This document shows, piece after piece, positions 12,709-21,347 of a stretch of 64,000 bases of DNA. The notes under the pieces were generated by a model. It made no database searches. It was given only the letters and a program-made list of their open reading frames with translations, and was not told the origin of the DNA. How positions within the stretch are numbered: the stretch's first letter is position 1; the number at the start of each line of letters is the position of its first letter. This DNA comes from Skeletonema tropicum. Its lineage: Eukaryota > Bacillariophyta > Thalassiosirophyceae > Thalassiosirales > Thalassiosiraceae. The translations under genes were made by a program, and so were the position numbers. Where the stretch lies: contig CM074131.1 in assembly GCA_037178625.1 (NCBI GenBank), positions 1,116,001 to 1,180,000 of the forward strand. The letters are read 5' to 3'.

Positions 12709-13134
12709 GGTAATAATTAGACATCGTTAGAAGAGTGAGCTGTCACAAACAATAAGATAGGATAGGATAACAACATCGTCACCAATTCTTTCATTCAGTA
12801 TCATCCAGAGCTATAATCCAGATGTCTGAGCTTGGTCGGAGCGTCTTTTTTACTACTTCTCCTGCGTCATTTTCATTGGATCTTCCGCTGTTCCGCTTCC
12901 ATGTAAAAAAAAATCCTGCACCCTACATATCTGCACAGGATGCCTTTTTCCCACATTCAATCGAATCCACAACTTCTTCAAAGAGGGAAATTCACACTGT
13001 GTTTCTTTTCCTCGCCTCGGCTTGATTGATGACGTCATAAAAAAATCTCAATGAAGAACTGTTTTTGACGATGGTGATTGGTGATAATATTATTATGATG
13101 GCTGTACCGTAGCATTCCCTCATACAACGCCAAC

Positions 13135-14624
13135 ATGAAGCTTAGTAGCTCAATCATATTCACCTCCAGCTATTTTGCTGCGGTGTCAGGGTTTTCAATC
13201 CTCCCTTCCGTCAGCAAGAGAACTGTTTCGACGTTGGTGGCTGAACGTCCCTTCACATCTACTCAAATCTATCAATACGCCACAGCACCGGAGGGACTTG
13301 TAAATGTAGCTGATATTTGGTCAGAACGCGATGTGTATTCGATGGAGCAATGGGCAACTCAATACGGAATGCAAAAAGCGGATGGTGTTGAGCTCTACTC
13401 GGAAGATGGTGGCAATGATTACGCATTGATGACCAATTCAGGGAGTGTCGGCTGGAGAAACTGTTATTTGGGTTCCCGCCTCCATTGTGATAAACAGTGC
13501 ATCTGTAGAGCAAGAATTCGGTGCGGGCTGCTTGCAAGAGGTGAGTTGAAATACAACTTTGGGTTTGGCAACCATGCAAGCGAGAGTATGAACTGATACG
13601 GACATTTCATTTTTGCAGGCTGAAGCGGTGCTGATAAAGGTAGATGAATTCGCTGCAATGAAGGGTAAAAACTCTGATTCATTCTATCGTCTGCCACTCT
13701 TCAGATTGATGGTCAGAATTTTGGCTGAGTGGGAAAAGGGAGAGGACAGTATTTACTTCCCATGGCTCAACTCATTGCCACGACAATTCTATAATGGATC
13801 AAGTATGACGAAAAGATGCTTTCGAATGTTTGCCACCTTACGCTGGATGGCTTGCCAGCAATGAGCGGATCAATTATGGACACTTTAACATGGCTCTTAA
13901 GCAGGGATATGTGCCTTTAATGCCCGAAACGATTACAAACAGGGAAGCAGTGAAGTGGGCGTATAATGTTGCTCTTACTCGCTTCCATGAGATATGGCAA
14001 CCAGATCGTCAGAAATTGATTGCTCCCATGGCAGATATGCTCAATCATGCTGCAGAGCCTAACTGTGAGATTACATTTGATTATGAAGGTAACTGTCAGG
14101 TGACGGCACTGTATGACATTCCTGCAGGAAGTCCATTGACCATCAGTCTTGGAGACCCAACCAACCCAACGCCTATCTTTGCCCAATACGGATTTTTACC
14201 CCAAGATTGTGCGACAATTTTCTGCAAAGCAATGCATTTAGAGAAACAAATCAACGAATTGGGGTATGAGTTTAGTGAATTGCTGTTTCAAACGGAGACT
14301 GGAGAGATTGCACCCAAGGTCTGGGATGTCTTTCTATATGACTTATTGCAAAAGAGTGATCCCGATTCAGCTCAACAATTTGGCATGGCGTGTCAGAACA
14401 ATGACGAACAAACCAAACAATACTACAACGACCAATACTATGCTTACACCCTTGAAGCTCTGAAAGAGCACGTGTACGGCATTTTAGAAAGTGCCGAGAA
14501 ATTGACCTACAAGGCGCAGAGTTATGATCTAGAGACACATCCAAGAGTACCAGTCATTGTTGCACACAATCAATTGGTAATTCAAACTTTTGGCATGACA
14601 GCGAATTTGTTGGAGAGTTTGTGA
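13135..14624 (+). CDS. Plastid-targeted SET-domain lysine methyltransferase, copy 2
   Basis: Near-identical tandem paralogue of the gene at 11214, with the same presequence, a 78-nt intron (13541-13618) and the same SET core (APMADMLNHAAEPNCEITFD). It has two one-base shifts. One is near 13446-13456, where copy 1 reads SGVSAGETVIW and this copy is one base longer. The other is near 13817-13826. The second lies within a few bases of the shift in copy 1 but is a different insertion: copy 1 has an extra T in GAATTG, copy 2 an extra T in GCTTTC. In the corrected frame, third-position differences between copies are synonymous (TTA/TTG Leu), whereas the uncorrected frame makes them replacements. 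So the corrected frame is the one under selection. Confidence 0.78.
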
Positions 14625-14794
14625 GGTAATAATTAGACATCGTTAGAAGAGTGAGCTGTCACAACAATAAGATAGGATAGGAATAACAACATAAGTAGTC
14701 ACCAATTCTTTCATTCAGTAACGTCCGCCCGGAGTTCCCAATGCCAGATGTCGGAGCGTCTTTTCCCGCGTAATTTTCATTGGATCTTGGATCT

Positions 14795-14985
14795 GTTACA
14801 TCGAATCCTAGGATTCTGAAAATCCTAGGATTCGATGCCGGGGAATCCTTAGATTTCCGAATCCTAGGATTCGCAAGGGGGGTGCACATCGAATCCTTGG
14901 ATTTCCGAATCCTAGGATTCGGATGGCTTCATTCACTCCGAATCCTAGGATTCGGATGGCTTCATTCACTCCGAATCCTTGGATT
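14795..14985. repeat. Left terminal and subterminal palindrome cluster
   Basis: It starts with the 15-bp terminal repeat. It then carries repeated palindromes: GAATCCTAGGATTC at about 14803, and two perfect 18-bp CCGAATCCTAGGATTCGG palindromes at 14905-14922 and 14938-14955. Those two belong to a 33-bp tandem unit (14905-14937, 14938-14970, partial third copy). Such clusters are typical transposase-binding sites; that role is inferred. Confidence 0.8.
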
Positions 14986-15103
14986 GATATGTAGGTACTT
15001 CTGGCTTCTATGCTGGAATCTGTGCCTGTGCTCTTACCTCTTACTAAATAGATAATCTCAAATCACACTACAATACTCATTTTCATCATGATATTCAATC
15101 AAT

Positions 15104-18100
15104 TTGCTCTTGCTAGTTTATGTTATTGCTCACCACTTGGTGTTGACGGTGTTGCTGCATCTGGTGGTGGTGGTGGTGGTGGTGGTGGCGGCAGTGAGCA
15201 CTTGGCATCTGCCAACGACACACCCAGTGAAAGTCGCTGAGGCTGGCATTAAAGAACGACATCGTCATGCATTTAATTTGCGCATGTTCCCTGACTTGTT
15301 TCATGGTCAAAACAATGACATAATGAAGGAGTTGAAGGATCATCCAAATTCTAATCAAAATTCACTGGAAATGAGTCAAGGAGAGTGGGAGGAGGCAATC
15401 CGCATTGTGGAGAAGTTTGGACCTGCTAAAGAATCTGATGCAACCAAAGAAGAGAAGGATTTCCGCAAGAGCTTGGGCCAACAGAAAGCAAAGAAGTGGG
15501 CTAGATTGGTTGATAAGTACAAGGTTGAAGAATACACATTGCCAGGTTCGGATCAACCAAGAAAGCGGCTAATGAGGCTCCACAAACGTAGTGGCTTCAA
15601 TGAAGAGAGGTGGCTTCTATGTATTCCCCAGCTACAAGTGTTCGATGCGATCTATGAACATCATCATCTTGTTTCTCACTTGAAGATGAATCAAACTTGT
15701 GTCAAGGTACAAGAAAAGTATTACAACGTCACGGAAAAGCAAGTTAATGAGTTTGTAGCCACGTGTGAAACATGTAACCATGCTAATCCAGTTGCAAAAA
15801 AGCAGAAGGGAGCAAAGAAGCCAATCTTGTCCGAAAACTTTCGTGACCGATTTCAGGTCGACCTTATTGATATGAGGGGCAGCGAAATGAAAGATGTTTA
15901 TGGAAACACTATGAGGTGGATCCTCACTCTGAAAGATCATTCAACTCAACTGACATACCTTCAAGCACTTCCCCGGAAATTAGCAAGATTTGTGGCATAT
16001 GAACTCGATCGCATTTTTGGGTTGATTGGATATCCAAGTATACTTCACACTGACAACGGAAAGGAGTTTACGGCAAACGAAATTCTGGTCCTACTCAAGG
16101 AGTACAGTGAATCAATCATTACTGTTACTGGACGGCCCCGCACACCAAGGGATCAAGGTTCTGTTGAAAGCATGAATAAATTGGTGAAAAAAATCATTAA
16201 AGACCTAGAGAATGAAGCGAGGCTAAGAGGAAAGGAGGCGAACTGGACGAAGTTGCTTGGTAGAGCCATGCAAACGATTAACAGCAAGTGTGGACGTGGG
16301 AAGCATGATTGTGAACCATATATGGCTGTATTTGGACAGCATTACAATCAGGAAATTTCATGTTCTGTCAACGATATGAGACAGTGTTCTACAATCGAAC
16401 AGCGCCTTAAATTATCTGATGATGATCGCCTCAGGGAAGTAGCGAGTGAACTCTGTGTATTGGGAGGAGACGTAACATTCCAACCTCCTGAAGATTCTTA
16501 TTGGGAGGATGATGATAATGATGATGACATGCACGACACCTCCATATCTTCTAAGTCTCCTTCCGATGATGTCGATGAGAAAGCCATATCTTTGGCATCT
16601 CCCTCCACAGCCATAGCTCCTGCGTCTCACTCCAATGATATTCTTCCTCCCAATGACAGTACTGTGACTGCTCCTCCCGACGCTCAGAACGTTGTAGGTG
16701 AGAATGCCGTACCTCTTGCGACTTCAGTTGTTGCTTCTGTGACTCACTCTAATGATATCCATATACCAGACACATCCACAGTCGGCGAAGTGAATGCAAC
16801 TTCCTCTTCCCATAATGGAACTCAAGTTCATCAATCTTTGCCTCCTCAAAATGGTAAGACTGGCACTCCTCCTCCCAATGCTCAGAAACCTGTTAGTGAG
16901 AATGTCCTCAACGATTTCAAAGACAGATCGGTCGGTAACAGCACTATAGTGAATGAAATTGAAGCTGAGGCTGGAAACACAGGTGCTGTCGAAAAGATTG
17001 CTTTGCCTGTGAGAAACAACAAACAAAAGTACTCTGTTAGCGAAGCAAGAAAAGAGACTAAAGCAAAGACTAGGACTCTCAAAACTCCGAACCCACGGAC
17101 ACGGAAAGGGAGACTCACAGATTATGAGTTCATCTACCCAACCCTTGAGTGCGACTGCTGCTTTTTGGGGACAAGTTTGATTTCAGTTGGTGACGAAAAG
17201 TACATGGAAGATTGTGAACAGACTATTAGGTGGTACGAGAGTAATTTCATAGCAAGCTTCGGAGCACTTGCAGCTCATCGTCATCATTGCCTGGGCACCA
17301 ACACCATCTCCATCCAGTTCATTACATGCAACTATCCCAACGAAGCTGTAATCGGGAGCCAATGCCGTGAACTCTCTCCTACCACAAAGAGAGTCGTCAG
17401 CGTATTTCACGCAGACAATCACTTCGTTGTTGCAGAAATGGATGTGTCGTCTAACATGTGTACCATTTCAGATGGTCTTCGTAAGCCGTTATACACTTGG
17501 AAGAAACATATTATCAATGTTTTGCAACGATGCAAACGGATGGATCTTGGGAGTACATATTCCTTTGACGTAGCAAGCAATACCCTTGAGTTCGACCATG
17601 TCTTCACGTCGGAGAAGTGGACTATTCGTCATGATTCTAGTTTCGTGAAGCAGAAAGACGGGCACAGTTGTGGTCCACTTGCTTGCATGAAGATGCATGA
17701 GATTTTCCTCGATGACGCAACCTTCAGCGGAATTGATAGTTATCGAGGTTTTGTGACAGACAGATTCACAAGAATGGTAGAAATTTATGACGATGAGTTG
17801 TTCGTATCTGTATCAACAAAGAGAAGGACCCAAAGCACAACTAGTACAACTACATCCAAAAATATCGGCCTTGACTGCTTCTGCCATGAAGATGTAGGTC
17901 CCTCCGAGCTCATCATCAAGTTACCATGTTGTAAGAAACGTCAACATGCGAACTGTGCTTACAAATGGTTGGATGTTAGTGGTACTTGTGCACTCTGTCG
18001 GAAGGAAGTAAAAGAGATTGAGTTCCAAGGTTGTAAAATACCTGTGGGGGGGATATTTGATTCAACTACTGCAGCAAAAAGTGACTCACATTTTAATACT

Positions 18101-18745
18101 ACCACTGTGAAGGATATTCCTACAAACGAATCATCTCCATTGTCGAAACCTGTTACAAAATCCACAGCATCTGATGAAGACATCACTCCGTTGAGGATGG
18201 CGGATAGCATGAGGAAAAAGTGTTCCAAGTCCAAGCGGAAGAGCCAGGAACATCAAGCAGCGAAGATGGTGAAATTACGGAAGAAGCAGGACACTGGAGT
18301 AGGAATAGGTGCCATTGTTACCATCTCTCTCGACAGAAGAGACTTCACTAACGCCAGTGGGGTCCGAGCAGTGGTATACGATGTCGTAAAGAATACTGGA
18401 GGGATCCTGGCTTGTTGCGAGTATGGCATCATAGTTCACAATAATGCTGACTTTTGGATTCCATCTGACCGATACGGTGTCACCACATCGCCGAATGCGT
18501 CTGCAGCACTAACAGACGGTCTTGCATCAATTCGTGATGAAGTGCTTGCCAAAACTTTCGATCCGTCAACGAAGGATAGGGTAACTTTGCAGACGGCGAT
18601 GAAGATGTTCACTGGACGAAGTCCCACAAAAAGAGCAGCCTGCAAATGTCGTGGGAAGTGTTCAAATAATTGCGGTTGCAGAAGGAGAAATGTCGTGTGC
18701 TCGAGCAGCTGTGGATGTGGTGGCAATTGCCGCAACCCTGTCTAG
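15104..18745 (+). CDS. Transposase: integrase + Ulp1-like protease + RING + CXC
   Basis: Intact ORF of 1213 codons. The first ~45 residues include a GTG-microsatellite-encoded Val run, so the true start may be a later Met, such as the one before FPDLFHGQ (residue ~61). Domains in order: an HHCC zinc finger (HHLVSHLK ... CETC, ~184-223); an rve integrase core with Asp in FQVDLIDM (~252), Asp in HTDNGKEF (~316) and Glu in DQGSVESMN (~354); an acidic Ser/Pro-rich linker; an Ulp1/C48-like protease with His (DNHFVVAEMD, ~772), Asp (TISDG, ~787), Gln (VKQKDGHSCGP, ~849) and Cys (~855); a RING-like finger (CFCHEDVG ... CALCRKEV, ~924-966); a basic region; and a Cys-rich tesmin/TSO1-type CXC motif at the C-terminus (CKCRGKC ... 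CGCGGNC). The protease may cut SUMO/ubiquitin-like proteins or the polyprotein itself, which is unknown. Confidence 0.88.
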   Translation: MLLLVYVIAHHLVLTVLLHLVVVVVVVVAAVSTWHLPTTHPVKVAEAGIKERHRHAFNLRMFPDLFHGQNNDIMKELKDHPNSNQNSLEMSQGEWEEAIRIVEKFGPAKESDATKEEKDFRKSLGQQKAKKWARLVDKYKVEEYTLPGSDQPRKRLMRLHKRSGFNEERWLLCIPQLQVFDAIYEHHHLVSHLKMNQTCVKVQEKYYNVTEKQVNEFVATCETCNHANPVAKKQKGAKKPILSENFRDRFQVDLIDMRGSEMKDVYGNTMRWILTLKDHSTQLTYLQALPRKLARFVAYELDRIFGLIGYPSILHTDNGKEFTANEILVLLKEYSESIITVTGRPRTPRDQGSVESMNKLVKKIIKDLENEARLRGKEANWTKLLGRAMQTINSKCGRGKHDCEPYMAVFGQHYNQEISCSVNDMRQCSTIEQRLKLSDDDRLREVASELCVLGGDVTFQPPEDSYWEDDDNDDDMHDTSISSKSPSDDVDEKAISLASPSTAIAPASHSNDILPPNDSTVTAPPDAQNVVGENAVPLATSVVASVTHSNDIHIPDTSTVGEVNATSSSHNGTQVHQSLPPQNGKTGTPPPNAQKPVSENVLNDFKDRSVGNSTIVNEIEAEAGNTGAVEKIALPVRNNKQKYSVSEARKETKAKTRTLKTPNPRTRKGRLTDYEFIYPTLECDCCFLGTSLISVGDEKYMEDCEQTIRWYESNFIASFGALAAHRHHCLGTNTISIQFITCNYPNEAVIGSQCRELSPTTKRVVSVFHADNHFVVAEMDVSSNMCTISDGLRKPLYTWKKHIINVLQRCKRMDLGSTYSFDVASNTLEFDHVFTSEKWTIRHDSSFVKQKDGHSCGPLACMKMHEIFLDDATFSGIDSYRGFVTDRFTRMVEIYDDELFVSVSTKRRTQSTTSTTTSKNIGLDCFCHEDVGPSELIIKLPCCKKRQHANCAYKWLDVSGTCALCRKEVKEIEFQGCKIPVGGIFDSTTAAKSDSHFNTTTVKDIPTNESSPLSKPVTKSTASDEDITPLRMADSMRKKCSKSKRKSQEHQAAKMVKLRKKQDTGVGIGAIVTISLDRRDFTNASGVRAVVYDVVKNTGGILACCEYGIIVHNNADFWIPSDRYGVTTSPNASAALTDGLASIRDEVLAKTFDPSTKDRVTLQTAMKMFTGRSPTKRAACKCRGKCSNNCGCRRRNVVCSSSCGCGGNCRNPV

Positions 18746-19847
18746 AGAGATATAGGATAATGTTGATTATGTTTGTGTGTATTTAAATATCAATGCCACT
18801 AAAGTGTATATGAAACATTTACTCTCACCTTCTATCTGAATTAGCTTAGAGTATTTGATGTCTCATTGAATTATTCCTTGGTGGTAAATCCATTCCTAAT
18901 GCTAATGCCAAGTCGCCAGCCACGACGGAGGCATCGGCGATGCCCCTAAGAAAAAGACTTGCCACCGATTCTTCGGCACGCAATAGATGTACATTCATTT
19001 CAAGCTGTATCTAGCAACGACTTTTGTCGAAAGATTTGTCGAAATATCATTGGAGCGTCAAGTTATTGATGTGGTATAGTTGGGGGCAATCTGGCGCTCG
19101 AGTAGAAAGAATTGAAACATAGCTTCGATCATATTCATTTGGCTTCCCATCTCCCGATCGGAACATGGGTACCAGACATCACAATGAGATGCTATTTTCA
19201 TTTCAATTCAAATCTTCTCTCACGTATCTCAATTACCCATCGACTAAATCAAAATGACATTTGTCTAAAGATTTTGCACGAATTATTGATGTGACCGATG
19301 ATGACGTAGATGCTGATTAATATACCAATCGTCGTGTGAGAACATCATAGACTTATGATCTGTGGAGAAATAATGTGTAGTAATTTTTCAATAATGAATC
19401 TTACCTATTTAGGCCCAAATTCTTGGCGTGCAGCGGTACAGAATAACATCAAGAGTGTCCATTGCAGGTCGGTACGAAGAGTCACGTGCAGTTGGTTTTA
19501 TTCGACGCATCGGTTGAAACGCCAAAACTTTAACACCCACTACTGATGACTCATCTTCCTCTCAATAATGGACCAGGGAAAAACATCATCAAGTACTTCA
19601 GGTTCGTTCTCTTGTTGCACATCAACATCACTTGTATCACCGGGGGATTCTATGTGTCCCAAAGGGGACGAACGTTGAATTCGTTGTGGCGGAAGCGACT
19701 CATGCTTTATTAGGTCCATTCTTCGAGTTTTTCTCCATCAGCAGGCTGGTGGTTAGGTGGTAGCGGCAGCGCAACCATGATGTAGCTTGGCATTTTTGTG
19801 TGGCTGTAGTGAAATAATATGTGCGCGTGTTGAAGAGGGGGAGAGCG
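18746..19847. other. Non-coding right arm of the transposon
   Basis: About 1.1 kb between the transposase stop and the right palindromes. No ORF with recognisable features and no second gene of the element. Probably the 3' UTR plus filler DNA. Confidence 0.5.
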
Positions 19848-19916
19848 TCCGAATCCAAGGATTCGGACGTCAGCTATTTCCGAATCCTATTCGGAAATCT
19901 AAGGATTCGATGTAAC
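19848..19916. repeat. Right terminal inverted repeat and palindromes
   Basis: Contains CGTCCGAATCC-AA-GGATTCGGACG (11-bp arms, from about 19848) and TTTCCGAAT-CCT-ATTCGGAAA. It ends in AGGATTCGATGTAAC, the inverse of the left end. Its inverted sequence also matches an internal piece of the left cluster (AATCCTTAGATTTCCGAAT near 14850). Confidence 0.8.
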
Positions 19917-19964
19917 TCTTCCCGCTCGCTCCCATAAAAAAAGCTTGCGACGAGAACGCCAACC

Positions 19965-21302
19965 ATGAAGATCTTCCGACTACTAGCCCTAGCGGCAACT
20001 TTGTTACCAGCATCTGTCTCTGGTAGCGTCAGTGAAGCCACCATTGACAGTGCCGGTAATGTAATTACCAACGATAACTCCGTCGATGAAAGCATAGGAA
20101 AAAGCGAACAGTTGACAACACATGTTTTGAATCTTTCTCAATACCGCAGCGATGTCTATTGGGACGATGGTGAATACGGAGCACTCATCACCACGCTTGA
20201 TCCAGAGGAGAGCGGTAAATTGAACACATTTTTGGGCCATAAATTCTTTGTTACCAGGCATGGTGTAAAAGAGGGACTATTTGTTGACGAGAAGCGTCTC
20301 GTGTTTACAGTTGGCCAACGAGACCAAAAATTCTACATCCCCAAAAATGCCGCCCCATCCACAAACCTATGCCAAGATCGCTTCAGTGTATGCAAAGATT
20401 ATTCCAAAAATGGGGGTTGTAGGCGCTCTCCGGGTTGGATGATTGTGCACTGCTGTGAATCTTGTGATGAGGAGCTCAATGCGTCTGAGTTAATCGATCC
20501 AAAAAAGAGATGCTCGAAAGAACATCTGAATACACCTGAACCTGTTTGGAAGGCAGGTGATTTGAACAAGTTATTTGACAGTTGGGCAACAAACAAAACA
20601 TTAAAGGATGACTACGGATTAGAGGTGTTGAGCAGTCCTGAACCTGAAAAATATGGTGCAACTTGGGAGAAAGCAGCAGATGGAGCACCTTGGGTTGTTG
20701 TGTTCAATGATTTTCTTACCGACAAAGAAGTTGCTGACCTCATCCGAGGGGGAGAAATAGAAGGATTTGAGCGAAGTACCGATCAGGGATCAGTCAATGA
20801 GGTGGGTGAAATGGAAAAGGTTGTTAGTAAGACTCGTACTTCTTCAAACGCATGGTGTATGCATTCTTGCGAGAGACTTCCGGGTGTGAGAAGCGCAACC
20901 AAAAAGATTGAAGAGGTTACTGGTATCCCACGCGTCAACTATGAAAGTTTCCAATTGCTGAATTATGAGAAGAATCAGTTTTATCGATCTCATCACGACA
21001 GTAGTTCCACTGATGACACTCCGGCAGGACATCGGATATTAACATTCTTCTTGTATCTCACTGACGTCGACGAGGGTGGGGAGACGTACTTTAACAAACT
21101 TGACCTTGCGGTAAAGCCTAAAAAGGGAAAAGCATTAGTTTGGCCATCTGTTCGTGATGATAATCCAACTTATTGGGATGCACGAATGTTTCATGAAGCG
21201 AAAGATGTCATCAAAGGAAAGAAAATGGCAGCAAATCACTGGATCCACCTCAATGACTACCACACGCCGAACGACTGGGGCTGTACTGGATCGTTCAGCT
21301 AA
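19965..21302 (+). CDS. Secreted/ER prolyl 4-hydroxylase with ShKT domain
   Basis: 2-oxoglutarate/Fe(II) dioxygenase of the P4H alpha-subunit class, 445 residues, intact. It has a signal peptide (LLALAATLLPASVSG). A six-Cys ShKT-like domain at ~127-166 (CQDRFSVCKDYSKNGGC ... HCCESC) precedes the catalytic domain (~232-440). Iron ligands are visible as the HxD in RSHHDSS (~343-345) and the distal His in MFHEAKDV (~409), with the 2OG-binding Lys in the KGKKMAANHW stretch. It likely hydroxylates proline in secreted or cell-wall glycoproteins in the ER/Golgi. The start codon lies only 49 bases from the transposon's right end, so its upstream region has been displaced or replaced by the element. 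Confidence 0.9.
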   Translation: MKIFRLLALAATLLPASVSGSVSEATIDSAGNVITNDNSVDESIGKSEQLTTHVLNLSQYRSDVYWDDGEYGALITTLDPEESGKLNTFLGHKFFVTRHGVKEGLFVDEKRLVFTVGQRDQKFYIPKNAAPSTNLCQDRFSVCKDYSKNGGCRRSPGWMIVHCCESCDEELNASELIDPKKRCSKEHLNTPEPVWKAGDLNKLFDSWATNKTLKDDYGLEVLSSPEPEKYGATWEKAADGAPWVVVFNDFLTDKEVADLIRGGEIEGFERSTDQGSVNEVGEMEKVVSKTRTSSNAWCMHSCERLPGVRSATKKIEEVTGIPRVNYESFQLLNYEKNQFYRSHHDSSSTDDTPAGHRILTFFLYLTDVDEGGETYFNKLDLAVKPKKGKALVWPSVRDDNPTYWDARMFHEAKDVIKGKKMAANHWIHLNDYHTPNDWGCTGSFS

Positions 21303-21347
21303 ATAAGTTGAATTTTCATGTCCTTAACTTAAATTCCTATTTTACCT

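Larger units (their letters stand above)
11010..14790. repeat. Tandem segmental duplication of about 1.9 kb (two SET genes)
   Basis: The segment from about 11010 to 12910 is repeated from about 12930 to 14790, including both flanks. The 5' flanks share a block with AACTTCTTCAAAGAGGGAAA and TGATGACGTCATAAAAAAAT. The 3' flanks share GTGAGGTAATAATTAGACAT and TTTTCATTGGATCTT. The two start codons are 1921 bases apart. Identity is very high in exons and slightly lower in flanks, so the duplication is recent. The second copy's 3' flank is cut by the transposon at 14795. Confidence 0.92.
14795..19916 (+). mobile_element. Ginger-like DNA transposon with integrase-Ulp1-RING-CXC protein
   Basis: A 5.1-kb element. 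Its ends read GTTACATCGAATCCT at 14795-14809 and the exact inverse, AGGATTCGATGTAAC, at 19902-19916. The trinucleotide TCT lies immediately outside both ends (14792-14794, 19917-19919), a candidate target duplication. Both subterminal regions are rich in CGAATCC/GGATTCG palindromes. The single long ORF (15104-18745) encodes a retroviral-type integrase fused to a cysteine protease, RING and CXC domains. Known Ginger transposons use Gypsy-type integrases as transposases and can carry protease domains, usually with TGT-type ends and 4-bp duplications, so the assignment is approximate. The paralogous 3' flank of SET copy 1 (12877-12890) resembles the uninterrupted target. The reading frame is intact, so the element is probably young. 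Confidence 0.75.

Noticed and set aside
14795..19916. Polinton/Maverick or LTR retroelement
   Set aside because: Integrase and a cysteine protease are present, but no polymerase B, packaging ATPase or capsid gene, no reverse transcriptase and no long direct terminal repeats are seen.
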